Shown: one piece after another, positions 1 through 6,799 of the stretch
Position numbering within the stretch: the stretch's first letter is position 1
How the letters are laid out: each line of letters opens with the position of its first letter
Origin: a bacterium
Lineage (GTDB): Bacteria > Electryoneota > RPQS01
Assembly (NCBI GenBank): GCA_036504735.1
Contig: DASXUQ010000017.1
Location: forward strand, 1-33,348
Reading direction: 5' to 3'
DNA length: 33,348 nucleotides
The notes under the pieces: generated by a model
The model's database searches: none
What the model was told of the DNA's origin: nothing
Seen by the model: the letters and a program-made list of their open reading frames with translations, nothing else
Position numbers and translations under genes: made by a program

Positions 1-95
1 AAGGATGAAGGATGAAGGATGAAGGATGAAGGATGAAGGATGAAGGATGAAGGATGAAGGATGAAGGATGAAGGATGAAGGATGAAGGATGAAGG
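1..95. repeat. Tandem heptamer array (AAGGATG)13
   Basis: Thirteen perfect copies of AAGGATG followed by AAGG. The array starts at the window edge, so it probably extends further left. The 7-nt period is not codon-aligned. Read as RNA, each unit holds ATG directly after AAGG, and each frame closes after five codons (ATG AAG GAT GAA GGA TGA). The array lies in the leader of the transporter gene that starts at 158. A shorter, degenerate copy of the same motif is found at 3016-3049. Confidence 0.95.
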
Positions 96-157
96 AAAGA
101 CTGCTCCACATCCTCTGCATTTTCGCTTTTTCGGATTTTTGCTTTTGAGGTTTTACC

Positions 158-1417
158 GTGCCTGTTGAACAGAATGCCGTTTACCGCCGTGTAAGGACGA
201 CCGTGTGGCTGCCGCTGGGGTTCGTGTACGCGTCCTATTACATGTGCCGCTACAATATCTCCTTTGCTGCGTCCACCATGACCAGGACGTTTGGGTGGAG
301 CAATCAGGAGTGGGGCTGGATCACGGCGGCGGGGTTCTGGCTGTATGCACTGGGGCAGTTTGTCAACGGGCAGATTACCGACCGCGTGGGCGGACGTAAG
401 GCGATTCTGGTGGGAGCCATCGGCACGATTGCCATGAACTGCGCGATGGCGCTGGGCACGGACATCGGAGTGCTGGGCTACTTTGTGGTGATGTGGGGAG
501 CGAACGGTTACTTTCAGGCCTTCGGCGCACCGTCGATTGTCAGCGTGAACGGCAACTGGTTTGCGCTGAGGGAGCGCGGCACTTTCAGCGGGATTTTCGG
601 GATGATGATTCAGCTTGGCCGCTTTGCGATTACGCTGCTGGGCGGCTGGCTGATTGCGACGTCGGATTGGACGACGATCTTTTATGTTCCGGCGGCGATT
701 ACCGCCGTGTTTGCGGTGATTGGCTGGTTTGCGATTCGGGATCATCCCGAAGAGTTCGGCTTCGAACCGCCGGATATGGGAGAACAGGATACAGGCGCGG
801 GCACGCAGCCGCTGGGGATTGCCTACACACTGAAGAAGGTACTTTACAGCCGCGTGTTGTGGATTATCTCTTCGGCGTATTTCTGCACCGGCATTGTGCG
901 GCACGGTTTGGAGCAGTGGTTCCCGAAGTATTTGCAGGAGGTGCAGCATCTCGCGACGGATTCGGCGGCATTTCAGATCCGCGCGCTGGCGATGCCGGTG
1001 GCGGCGACGCTGGGAGCCTTTGCGGCGGGCATGGCATCGGACAAACTGTTTGGTGCGCGGCGCGGGCCGCCGACGGCGATTATGTACTACGCGCAGTTCG
1101 TGCTGCTGATTCTCTTTTACTATACCAGCGGCCCCACGACGGCGGCGGTGCTGCTGATTCTGCTCTCGTTTTTTGTGAATGGCCCGCACAGTCTGCTGGG
1201 CGGCGCGGCGGCGATGGATTTCGGCGGGCGCAAGGCGGCGGGCAGCGCGGCGGGAATGATCGACGCTTTCCAGTACATCGGCGCGGGCATTGCCCAGCCG
1301 GGAATCGGCTATGTGATCGACACGTTTGGCTGGAGCGGCTGGCTGGTGAGCCTTTCGGGGTTTGCTTTGATTGGGGGAGTGCTGATGACGGTGTTGTGGA
1401 ATAAGAGGGCGGGGTAG
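158..1417 (+). CDS. MFS transporter, organophosphate:phosphate antiporter (OPA, GlpT/UhpT-like) family
   Basis: A 419-residue inner-membrane protein of normal MFS length with about 12 hydrophobic segments. A GTG start is chosen because GAGG at 147-150 sits 7 nt upstream. Motif A (GQITDRVGGRKA, residues 71-82) lies in the TM2-TM3 cytoplasmic loop. The segment YYMCRYN around Arg31 matches the TM1 segment of E. coli GlpT that carries the phosphate-binding Arg45. IVRHGLEQW around Arg248 matches the segment carrying GlpT Arg269. Both phosphate-gripping arginines are therefore present, so a phosphorylated or otherwise anionic organic substrate exchanged for phosphate is likely; its identity cannot be read. 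A longer paralogue is encoded at 3806-5473. No clear terminator follows before the accessory cassette. Confidence 0.88.
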   Translation: MPVEQNAVYRRVRTTVWLPLGFVYASYYMCRYNISFAASTMTRTFGWSNQEWGWITAAGFWLYALGQFVNGQITDRVGGRKAILVGAIGTIAMNCAMALGTDIGVLGYFVVMWGANGYFQAFGAPSIVSVNGNWFALRERGTFSGIFGMMIQLGRFAITLLGGWLIATSDWTTIFYVPAAITAVFAVIGWFAIRDHPEEFGFEPPDMGEQDTGAGTQPLGIAYTLKKVLYSRVLWIISSAYFCTGIVRHGLEQWFPKYLQEVQHLATDSAAFQIRALAMPVAATLGAFAAGMASDKLFGARRGPPTAIMYYAQFVLLILFYYTSGPTTAAVLLILLSFFVNGPHSLLGGAAAMDFGGRKAAGSAAGMIDAFQYIGAGIAQPGIGYVIDTFGWSGWLVSLSGFALIGGVLMTVLWNKRAG

Positions 1418-1526
1418 GAGGGATTGCGCATTCAAGCTTCTTTAAAGATACACAACATTGGAAGGTAGAACCAGGCGCAGCAATGAAAATCGTTTGCTGT
1501 GGCCTCACCCAAACAGGAGATTATCA

Positions 1527-2075
1527 ATGACGGACAAACCTAGGAACAAGGAAATCGAAGCCCTTGAGAAATTAGCTGAGGCGTTCGAAAGTCTGGATCC
1601 TGCAGCGGCTCTGCGGGTGGTCAAGTATGTTCTTGACATGAAATCAATCTCGCTCGAGACTTTTGCCTCGCCTCCTCAACAGTCAGCGCACAAATCGCCT
1701 CCGCTGCCCGAGGAAACGCATGTAGACAAGAACAAACAGACTATCCAGAAACCGAGAGCGAACTCAGACATTCGATCGTTTGCGCAAGAGAAGAGTCCGA
1801 AATCTGAGAACGAGCGAGCACTAGTGGTGATGTTCTATCTCTCGGAAGTCCTAACAGGTGAGTCGAAGGTAGACGAGTTCAATGCATCGGTACTGGAACC
1901 ATACTTCAAGCAGGCGAAGCTACCGGTGCCAAAACACCTGAGGCAGGTTCTTGTAAACACCAAGAATGCGGGGTATATTGACCAAGCCTCAGCGGGCCAT
2001 TATAAACTCAACGCGGTTGGCTACAATCTGGTTGAACATAAGCTCCCAGCGAATACTGAGCCAAAATCTAAGTAG
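1527..2075 (+). CDS. Small accessory protein with probable winged-helix DNA-binding domain
   Basis: A 182-residue protein. The frame is open from 1458, but ATG 1527 is preferred because AGGAG (1515-1519) lies 7 nt upstream. Residues 1-40 are a charged helical segment (EIEALEKLAEAFESL). Residues 45-95 look disordered, rich in Pro, Gln and Lys. The last 85 residues form a compact helical domain ending in a typical wing (AGYIDQASAGHYKLNAVGYN). I recall similar C-terminal domains, with a helix-turn-helix core and a closing NFVEHxLP-like motif (here NLVEHKLP), from genes next to phage-defence loci; this is memory, not a search. By hand count of sample lines the gene is about 50 % GC against about 62 % in the flanking transporters, which suggests acquisition. 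It is 41 nt upstream of the next gene and probably co-transcribed with it. Confidence 0.6.
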   Translation: MTDKPRNKEIEALEKLAEAFESLDPAAALRVVKYVLDMKSISLETFASPPQQSAHKSPPLPEETHVDKNKQTIQKPRANSDIRSFAQEKSPKSENERALVVMFYLSEVLTGESKVDEFNASVLEPYFKQAKLPVPKHLRQVLVNTKNAGYIDQASAGHYKLNAVGYNLVEHKLPANTEPKSK

Positions 2076-2116
2076 TTGGTGATCAGTTATGTCATTGACG
2101 AGGAGAGACTGTAACC

Positions 2117-2950
2117 ATGCCAGCAGATTACGACAAAGATTGGCGCTCATTTGTAGACGACTTGACTGGCCTTTGGGTCGACATTAAGAAGATGACCTCC
2201 AGAAATATTAACTCGAAAGAACTCCGAAATCGTGGTCGATCATTGGTCCAGACCTATTTCAGAACAATACGCAGCGATCTTGACGCCATCGGCATCGCAG
2301 ACGAGCTTGCGCAATTCGACAGCGACTTTCAACAGCTACTTGTTTTGACCAATGGACAGAATGCTAGACAAAGCTACTTGAAGTGCTTGAACAGACTAAA
2401 AGTCTGCACGAAGAGCCTTGACGTAAGTCGCGAATTAGCCATCGCCGCAACTATTCGGAAAAGCAAAGCCGACAATGGTGCTCCGATGTCCGGGGCCGAG
2501 GAGGAAATATCGAAGACTCTACACAGGCTCGTGCCTACTGCGGCGCGATGTTATGATCAGGTTGTTGCGGATCTACACGCGACTTCCAGAGTTTCGTGGC
2601 GAGGTACGGCATGTGAAATACGAGAGTGCTTGCGGGAAGTTCTTGACCATTTTGCTCGAGACGAAGACTTAACCGCTCAACCCGGTTTCAAGGTCGAACC
2701 GAACACATCAGGGCCAACAATGAGGCAGAAAGCTGCGTTCATCATGAAATCGAGAGGCGATCCTGATGCTTTGCGTCGACAAATCACTGGGCAGGCACAC
2801 GACATTGATGAGATGTTTGCGAAATTGACTCGAAGTGTCTATGAACGTGGCTCACTCTCCACGCATACAGAATCTACACACGACGACGTGAAGCGGCTCA
2901 AAAGAAATGTGGACGTCGTAATGGTGGAACTGCTTAAGCTGACATTTTAA
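2117..2950 (+). CDS. Possible pPIWI-associating-nuclease-like protein (accessory, putative defence)
   Basis: A 277-residue soluble protein with no signal peptide or membrane segment; GAGGAGAGA at about 2100-2108 serves as the ribosome site. The N-terminal half is helical (DWRSFVDDLTGLW; a helix pair around residues 40-110). The C-terminal half carries the recognisable blocks SWRGTACEIRECLREVLDH, PGFKVEP, PTMRQKAAFIMKSRG and YERGSLSTHT. These recall the Pfam 'predicted pPIWI-associating nuclease' families (pP_pnuc), which were first described next to prokaryotic PIWI genes. No PIWI/Argonaute gene is present here; the only partner is the winged-helix gene 41 nt upstream. Base composition is AT-richer than both flanking genes. 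Catalytic residues are not established by me. Alternative: an uncharacterised abortive-infection-type protein. Confidence 0.55.
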   Translation: MPADYDKDWRSFVDDLTGLWVDIKKMTSRNINSKELRNRGRSLVQTYFRTIRSDLDAIGIADELAQFDSDFQQLLVLTNGQNARQSYLKCLNRLKVCTKSLDVSRELAIAATIRKSKADNGAPMSGAEEEISKTLHRLVPTAARCYDQVVADLHATSRVSWRGTACEIRECLREVLDHFARDEDLTAQPGFKVEPNTSGPTMRQKAAFIMKSRGDPDALRRQITGQAHDIDEMFAKLTRSVYERGSLSTHTESTHDDVKRLKRNVDVVMVELLKLTF

Positions 2951-2954
2951 CGAG

Positions 2955-2975
2955 GGGAGCGCCAGCATCGCTCCC
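2955..2975 (+). terminator. Hairpin after the accessory cassette (weak terminator)
   Basis: A 7-bp GC-rich stem, GGGAGCG (2955-2961) with CGCTCCC (2969-2975), and a 7-nt loop, five nucleotides after the stop codon at 2950. No T-run follows, so it may be an mRNA 3'-end stabiliser rather than an intrinsic terminator. Confidence 0.35.
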
Positions 2976-3015
2976 ATGCGCGACAACACCAGTCGGGAGG
3001 GTGGCGGAGCCGAAT

Positions 3016-3049
3016 AAAGGATGAAGGATGAAGGCGGAGGGATGAAGGA
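3016..3049. repeat. Degenerate GGATGAA repeat
   Basis: AAAGGATGAAGGATGAAGG followed by CGGAGGGATGAAGGAA, the same unit and orientation as the array at 1-95. The two copies bracket the first transporter and the accessory cassette. Confidence 0.75.
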
Positions 3050-3148
3050 ATGCGAAGAAGGCTCGAACCTGAAGAAGGTGGCGGGCCTTTTTTATGCAGA
3101 ACCCCCTTCTGATCCCCCCTTTTTCAAAGGGGGAAGGTCAGATGAAGA

Positions 3149-3176
3149 GCCCGCCAAGGCGGGCGCTACAAGCGCC
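3149..3176. repeat. Palindromic element, double hairpin
   Basis: GCCCGCC (3149-3155) pairs with GGCGGGC (3158-3164) across a 2-nt loop. GGCGCT (3162-3167) pairs with AGCGCC (3171-3176). The two hairpins overlap, so they are mutually exclusive. Confidence 0.6.
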
Positions 3177-3227
3177 TTGCCCCGCTTGTGGTGAGATCTC
3201 GGCTTCGCCGGACCTTCCGGCACTACA

Positions 3228-3340
3228 TTCAGAATGTGGCGGCGCGGAGGCCGCCACCTAATAGGTGCGGTACCTGTCTCCCACTTTCGTCAGAATGTGG
3301 CTTCTTTCAGAATGTGGCGGCGCGGAGGCCGCCACCTAAT
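3228..3340. repeat. REP-like palindromic repeat, two full copies plus a partial
   Basis: A 35-nt element occurs identically at 3228-3262 and 3306-3340. It begins TTCAGAATGTGGCGGC and ends GCCGCCACCTAAT. The core is a perfect 8-bp stem, GTGGCGGC/GCCGCCAC, with loop GCGGAG (3236-3257 in copy 1). A truncated copy (TCAGAATGTGG, 3290-3300) precedes copy 2. No transposase of the RAYT type is present in the window. Confidence 0.85.
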
Positions 3341-3360
3341 CGCACAGGCTTAGACAATCC

Positions 3361-3387
3361 GGGCGGGATGGAACCCGCCGGCTAATC
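3361..3387. repeat. Variant palindromic element
   Basis: GGCGGG (3362-3367), loop ATGGAA, CCCGCC (3374-3379), followed by GGCTAATCGG. The tail CTAATCG is shared with copy 2 of the 35-nt element, so this is probably a diverged member of the same family. Confidence 0.55.
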
Positions 3388-3805
3388 GGTGCGTCTTCCT
3401 TTCTATGCCAGAAACAGAAAACCCCATCGGGATATTACTTCGACGGGGCGAAAGCTCTGTGTGGCTTTTTTTCCGCAGTGACGCACGGCGGTAAACTTTT
3501 GAACGTCACGTCTGATTGTCGTTGCGTGGCGGAGCTTTTTTGCTCTTATAGTCCGCTTGTTGTTGTGCCGTCCTGCTTGAATCTGAGGCACAATATAAGG
3601 GCCGATCTGCTCTAAGTCAACTTGATCAGCGGGAGCACAATCTGGATCGAAGCTATTAGAACTGCATCACGGTGCCGAATTGGGGAGATTCGGCCTCTTA
3701 AACAGGGGAAGAGACGGCCACCGGGTTTGTACTTTGAGCAGGATTTGAGTAACTTGAACACGATTGATCCGGCCCCGGTTTGCTTCCGCTAAAGAGTTTA
3801 ATCCC

Positions 3806-5473
3806 ATGCACTTCGACCGTTCCCACCTGACTCAACCCGGTTTCCGCACGCGGCGCGCTCAGAACTGGGTCTCCCTCGGCCTCCTGTATGCGGCCTATTA
3901 TATGTGCCGCTACAATATTACCATTGCCAATCCCATCCTGCGGGAGACCTTCGGCTGGTCGAAAGAACAGCTCGGAATGATCCTCACGGCGGGTTTCTGG
4001 GTGTATGCCGCCTCGGTGTTTCTGAACGGTCCGATTGCCGACCGCATCGGCGGACGCAAGGCGATTCTGTTCGGCGGGACGTTCGTCATTCTGTTTACGC
4101 TGCTGTTTGGTTTGGCACCCGGCTTCTTTGGTGTGCCCAATGAACTGCGGCAGCTCGGCACGCAGTATGAACCGCTGAAGGCACAGGTGTGGAATCAGCC
4201 CACCGTGATCATGAAGCGCGGCGCAATTTACAAAGGGAACGCGAGCGAGCATGTGGGGGCGGAGGATTCGCTGGCGCTGCTGGCCTCGGGCGTGAAGAGC
4301 GCGGAGATCAAAGACTATTTCCGCGTGCCGACCACTGTTTTGAAGGCCACGCCGCTGAATTCCTTTGAGCGCATTCAGGAATTCCATAAACTGCTGCCCA
4401 AGGATTTGCAGAGCGCCGATCCCGCGCGGGTGGCCATGCTGGAAGCCTTCGGAAAATCGGCGACGTTTCTGCTGTCGATCTTTATTGCGCTGTGGATTTT
4501 CAACTGCTATTTTCAGTCCTTCGGCGCGCTGTCGATTGTCAAGGTTAATGCGGCCTGGTTTCATGTGCGGGAGCGGGGAGTGTTCGGCGGAATTTTCGGA
4601 ATCATGATTCAGGCGGGGCGGCTGGGAATCATGACGCTGGGCGGGATCATTGTCACCATGATGGCCTGGGAATATGTGTTTTTTATTCCGGCGATTGTGC
4701 TGCTGGTGATTCTGATTGTGGGCAAGTTTGCCATTGCCGATGCGCCGGACCGCGCGGGCTATGCCTACCTTGATCCGGGAGACGGCAGCGATCAGGAGAA
4801 GGACGTCAAGGTCGATTACAAATACATCGCCAAGAAGGTGTTCACCAGCCGGGTGATGCTGGTGATTGCGCTGGCGGAATTCTGCACGGGCTTTGTGCGG
4901 CACGGCATCGACCAGTGGTTTCCGAGCTTTATGCGGGAAGTGCACCATGTGGCCTTCACCTCAGCGGCCTTTATGCTGACGGCGGTGGGCATGCCCATCG
5001 GCGCGATTTTAGGCGGACTTTTAGCGGGAACGATGTCCGACAAGGTATTCGGTTCACGGCGCCCTCCGGTGGCGGCGCTGTTCTTCTTTGGGCAGGCTCT
5101 GGCGCTGCTGGGATTGCATTTCAGCCAGAGTTGGGGGCCGATTGCTTCGATCTGGATGTTTATGCTGGTGTCGATGTGTATTCAGGGCACGCACAGTCTG
5201 CTTTCGGGTGTGGCCTCGATGGACTTCGGCGGCAAAAAAGCGGCAGCCTCGGCGGCGGGATTTTTCGACGGCATGCAGTATCTGGCGGGCGGCATTGTGG
5301 GCTTTGGGCTTGGCTGGTTTCTGGACACTTTCGGCTGGGCCAACTGGACATGGGGGATCATCGGCTTCAGCCTGCTGGGCGGCATCCTGATGCTCACGCT
5401 GTGGAATGCGCGTCCCGCCGGACAGCTCTCTTTGGATTTTGCGAAGAAGAAAGCCGCGGTTGTAGAAGAGTAA
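3806..5473 (+). CDS. MFS transporter, OPA (GlpT/UhpT-like) family, with large periplasmic insertion
   Basis: A 555-residue paralogue of the transporter at 158-1417. The frame is open further up (TTG 3764), but ATG 3806 gives the N-terminus that aligns with its paralogue. Shared landmarks are YYMCRYN (Arg35), motif A NGPIADRIGGRKA (residues 74-86), NCYFQSFGA, VRERG and FVRHGIDQWFP (Arg365), so both predicted phosphate-binding arginines are kept. Residues about 105-216 have no counterpart in the paralogue: roughly 112 extra residues between TM3 and TM4, on the periplasmic side by MFS topology. A 20-residue basic C-terminal tail is also extra. The pair probably arose by tandem duplication and was later separated by the accessory cassette. 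Substrate unknown; an anionic organophosphate is the family expectation. Confidence 0.87.
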   Translation: MHFDRSHLTQPGFRTRRAQNWVSLGLLYAAYYMCRYNITIANPILRETFGWSKEQLGMILTAGFWVYAASVFLNGPIADRIGGRKAILFGGTFVILFTLLFGLAPGFFGVPNELRQLGTQYEPLKAQVWNQPTVIMKRGAIYKGNASEHVGAEDSLALLASGVKSAEIKDYFRVPTTVLKATPLNSFERIQEFHKLLPKDLQSADPARVAMLEAFGKSATFLLSIFIALWIFNCYFQSFGALSIVKVNAAWFHVRERGVFGGIFGIMIQAGRLGIMTLGGIIVTMMAWEYVFFIPAIVLLVILIVGKFAIADAPDRAGYAYLDPGDGSDQEKDVKVDYKYIAKKVFTSRVMLVIALAEFCTGFVRHGIDQWFPSFMREVHHVAFTSAAFMLTAVGMPIGAILGGLLAGTMSDKVFGSRRPPVAALFFFGQALALLGLHFSQSWGPIASIWMFMLVSMCIQGTHSLLSGVASMDFGGKKAAASAAGFFDGMQYLAGGIVGFGLGWFLDTFGWANWTWGIIGFSLLGGILMLTLWNARPAGQLSLDFAKKKAAVVEE

Positions 5474-5614
5474 AGTTGGGCTGAGACGTGAGACCAGAGA
5501 CTTGGGCCCATGTTCAGTTGCAACAATAGGCCGGATGCCTGCATCCCATAGAATGAGCGGGTAACCGCAGCCCGCGCGCCGCTGAGGAGAGTCACGGCGC
5601 ATCGCTCCTTGTCG

Positions 5615-5647
5615 CAAAAGGCAGTTCCTTACCGGGGCTGCCTTTTG
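5615..5647 (+). terminator. Hairpin downstream of the second transporter
   Basis: A 10-bp perfect stem, CAAAAGGCAG with CTGCCTTTTG, and a 13-nt loop. The T-run lies inside the stem, so it could act in either direction. It is likely part of the 3' end of the transporter transcript. Confidence 0.5.
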
Positions 5648-5698
5648 TCGGATTCAGACGCTGCCCGGGGCGAGCGCGCCACCGCAGTTTTTACATAG

Positions 5699-5727
5699 GC
5701 GGCCTCCCCACAGGAGGCCGCTTTTTT
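5699..5727 (+). terminator. Rho-independent terminator
   Basis: A 9-bp stem, GCGGCCTCC with GGAGGCCGC, a 5-nt loop, then TTTTTT (5722-5727). It isolates the amidohydrolase gene from upstream transcription. Confidence 0.85.
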
Positions 5728-5782
5728 GCAGGGAAATTGCTATATTAAGCCAAGGTTCTGAGCAACGTGATTAAGGTGGCCC

Positions 5783-6574
5783 ATGCGTATCGGCATCGTT
5801 CAAACGTCCCCGGTTTTTGGCAACAAAGCGGCTAATCGCAAAGAAATTGAAGAGCTGACGGCAGAGGTCCGCGCCGACCTGTGGGTGATGCCCGAACTGG
5901 CTCTCACCGGATATGAGTATCTGGACCGCGAGGAGGCACGGACGCTCTCCGAAGAGGTCCCCGGCGGCGAGACGTGCCAGTGGCTGATACAGTTTTGTGC
6001 GGAGCGGAACTGCCATGCAGTGATTGGACTTGCCGAGCGCAGCCATATGCATGTGTTCAATGCGGCGGTGCTGACTGGACCGGAAGGCGTAGTGGGTCAG
6101 TATCGCAAGCTCCACCTTTTCGACCATGAGAAGAAGGTGTTCGATCCGGGCAATATCCCCTTTACGGTGTTTCCGGTGGGATCGGCGCGGGTCGGATTGA
6201 TGATCTGCTTCGACTGGCGCTTTCCGGAAGCCGCGCGCACCCTGGCGCTGCGCGGCGCGCAGATTATTGCCCATCCTTCCAACCTCGTGATGCCTTACTG
6301 TCAGCATGCGATGGTGACGCGGTCGCTGGAAAATGCCGTGTTCTGTGTGACGGCTAACCGTGTGGGCACCGAGCGCCGCGCGGGACGGTGTCTGACGTTT
6401 ACCGGGCATTCGCAGATTGTCTCCTCGAAGGGAACCGTGCTGGCCGATGCGCCGGGCAATGAGCATGGGGTGGCCGTGGTGGAGATCGATCCCTCCGCGG
6501 CAGACAACAAGCGCGTGACCATGTGGAATGATTTAGTGGGGGACCGGCGGGCGGACTTCTATGAGAAAAACTGA
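5783..6574 (+). CDS. Carbon-nitrogen hydrolase (nitrilase superfamily amidohydrolase)
   Basis: A 263-residue cytoplasmic enzyme of usual family length; it would hydrolyse a C-N bond of an amide or related small substrate. AAGGTGG (5773-5779) precedes ATG 5783. The catalytic triad is visible: Glu38 in MPELALTGY, Lys109 in YRKLHLF and Cys142 in GLMICFDWRFPE. HPSNLVMPYCQ and ENAVFCVTANRVG are further family blocks. The compact form without extra domains fits the omega-amidase / N-carbamoyl-amidase-like branches, but the substrate cannot be assigned. The gene stands alone between terminators at 5699-5727 and 6600-6628, so it is probably transcribed singly. Confidence 0.9.
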   Translation: MRIGIVQTSPVFGNKAANRKEIEELTAEVRADLWVMPELALTGYEYLDREEARTLSEEVPGGETCQWLIQFCAERNCHAVIGLAERSHMHVFNAAVLTGPEGVVGQYRKLHLFDHEKKVFDPGNIPFTVFPVGSARVGLMICFDWRFPEAARTLALRGAQIIAHPSNLVMPYCQHAMVTRSLENAVFCVTANRVGTERRAGRCLTFTGHSQIVSSKGTVLADAPGNEHGVAVVEIDPSAADNKRVTMWNDLVGDRRADFYEKN

Positions 6575-6599
6575 GCGTTGTACGCTGAAAGCTGAATAA

Positions 6600-6628
6600 G
6601 GGCGACCCGTGGGGGCCGCCCTCTTCTT
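6600..6628 (+). terminator. Terminator of the amidohydrolase gene
   Basis: GGGCG/CGCCC outer stem with an inner CCC/GGG (6600-6621), followed by TCTTCTTT. It starts 26 nt after the stop codon; a GCTGAAAGCTGAA repeat stretch (6584-6596) lies between. Confidence 0.7.
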
Positions 6629-6669
6629 TATGCCCAAGGAGTAAGGTCAGGATTTGTTAACGCAGGCAC

Positions 6670-6706
6670 AAAAACACACGCGCCGACCAAAGGGTCGGCG
6701 CGTGTG
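6670..6706 (-). terminator. Strong terminator of the C10 peptidase gene
   Basis: A perfect 14-bp stem, CACACGCGCCGACC (6675-6688) with GGTCGGCGCGTGTG (6693-6706), and a 4-nt loop. On the minus strand the stem is followed by a T-run (plus-strand AAAAA at 6670-6674), as expected for an intrinsic terminator reading leftwards. A second hairpin, CGGGCGC/GCGCCCG, at about 6716-6736 lies between it and the gene end. Confidence 0.85.
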
Positions 6707-6768
6707 GCCTAACGCGGGCGCGGGGGATGCGCCCGTTTTATCTTGCCCCAGCCTGCGGAACCGGGACC

Positions 6769-6797
6769 AGAAGAAAAGGCTGAAAATCTGAAAGGCG
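6769..6797. repeat. Short GCTGAAA-type repeat at the gene 3' end
   Basis: GAAAAGGCTGAAAATCTGAAAGG just beyond the peptidase stop. It is related to the 6584-6596 and 14447-14500 stretches. All three lie directly beyond stop codons and share the same plus-strand orientation even though this gene is on the minus strand. Confidence 0.5.
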
Positions 6798-6799
6798 CT

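Larger units (their letters stand above)
2951..3805. other. 855-bp repeat-rich intergenic region
   Basis: No convincing gene. It holds the post-cassette hairpin, a short GGATGAA stretch (3016-3049), a C5/G5 inverted repeat around 3104-3135 (CCCCCCTTTTTTCAAAGGGGG type), several short palindromic elements (3149-3380) and then about 400 bp without clear structure up to the start codon of the second transporter. Small reading frames at 3188-3385 (+) and 3403-3591 (-) are translations of the repeats or chance frames. The density of palindromes beside an AT-richer cassette suggests a mobile-DNA insertion hot spot. Confidence 0.7.
5474..5782. other. 309-bp intergenic region with stacked hairpins
   Basis: Contains three terminator-like structures in a row: CAAAAGGCAG/CTGCCTTTTG (5615-5647), a CTGC...GCAG hairpin followed by T5 (about 5661-5693), and a strong intrinsic terminator at 5699-5727. 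TATATT at 5741-5746 is a possible -10 element for the downstream gene, without a good -35. No gene is seen. Confidence 0.6.

Noticed and set aside
3228-3340. Possible CRISPR array
   Set aside because: Only two full copies, each internally palindromic, with irregular spacing and no cas gene; a REP-like element explains it better.
3188-3385. 65-codon frame with a repeated NVAARRPPPNR peptide
   Set aside because: The repeated peptide is simply the translation of the 35-nt palindromic DNA repeat; no ribosome site.
3403-3591. 62-codon minus-strand frame
   Set aside because: No ribosome site, no domain, mixed basic composition; most likely chance in an intergenic stretch.
3698-4948. 416-codon minus-strand frame over the second transporter
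   Set aside because: His/Arg/Gln-rich antisense of a clear MFS gene with no recognisable motif.
5500-5700. Possible riboswitch before the amidohydrolase
   Set aside because: Several hairpins, but none of the conserved cores of riboswitch classes I know. The terminator at 5699-5727 could belong to an attenuator, but stacked 3' ends of the transporter are a simpler reading.
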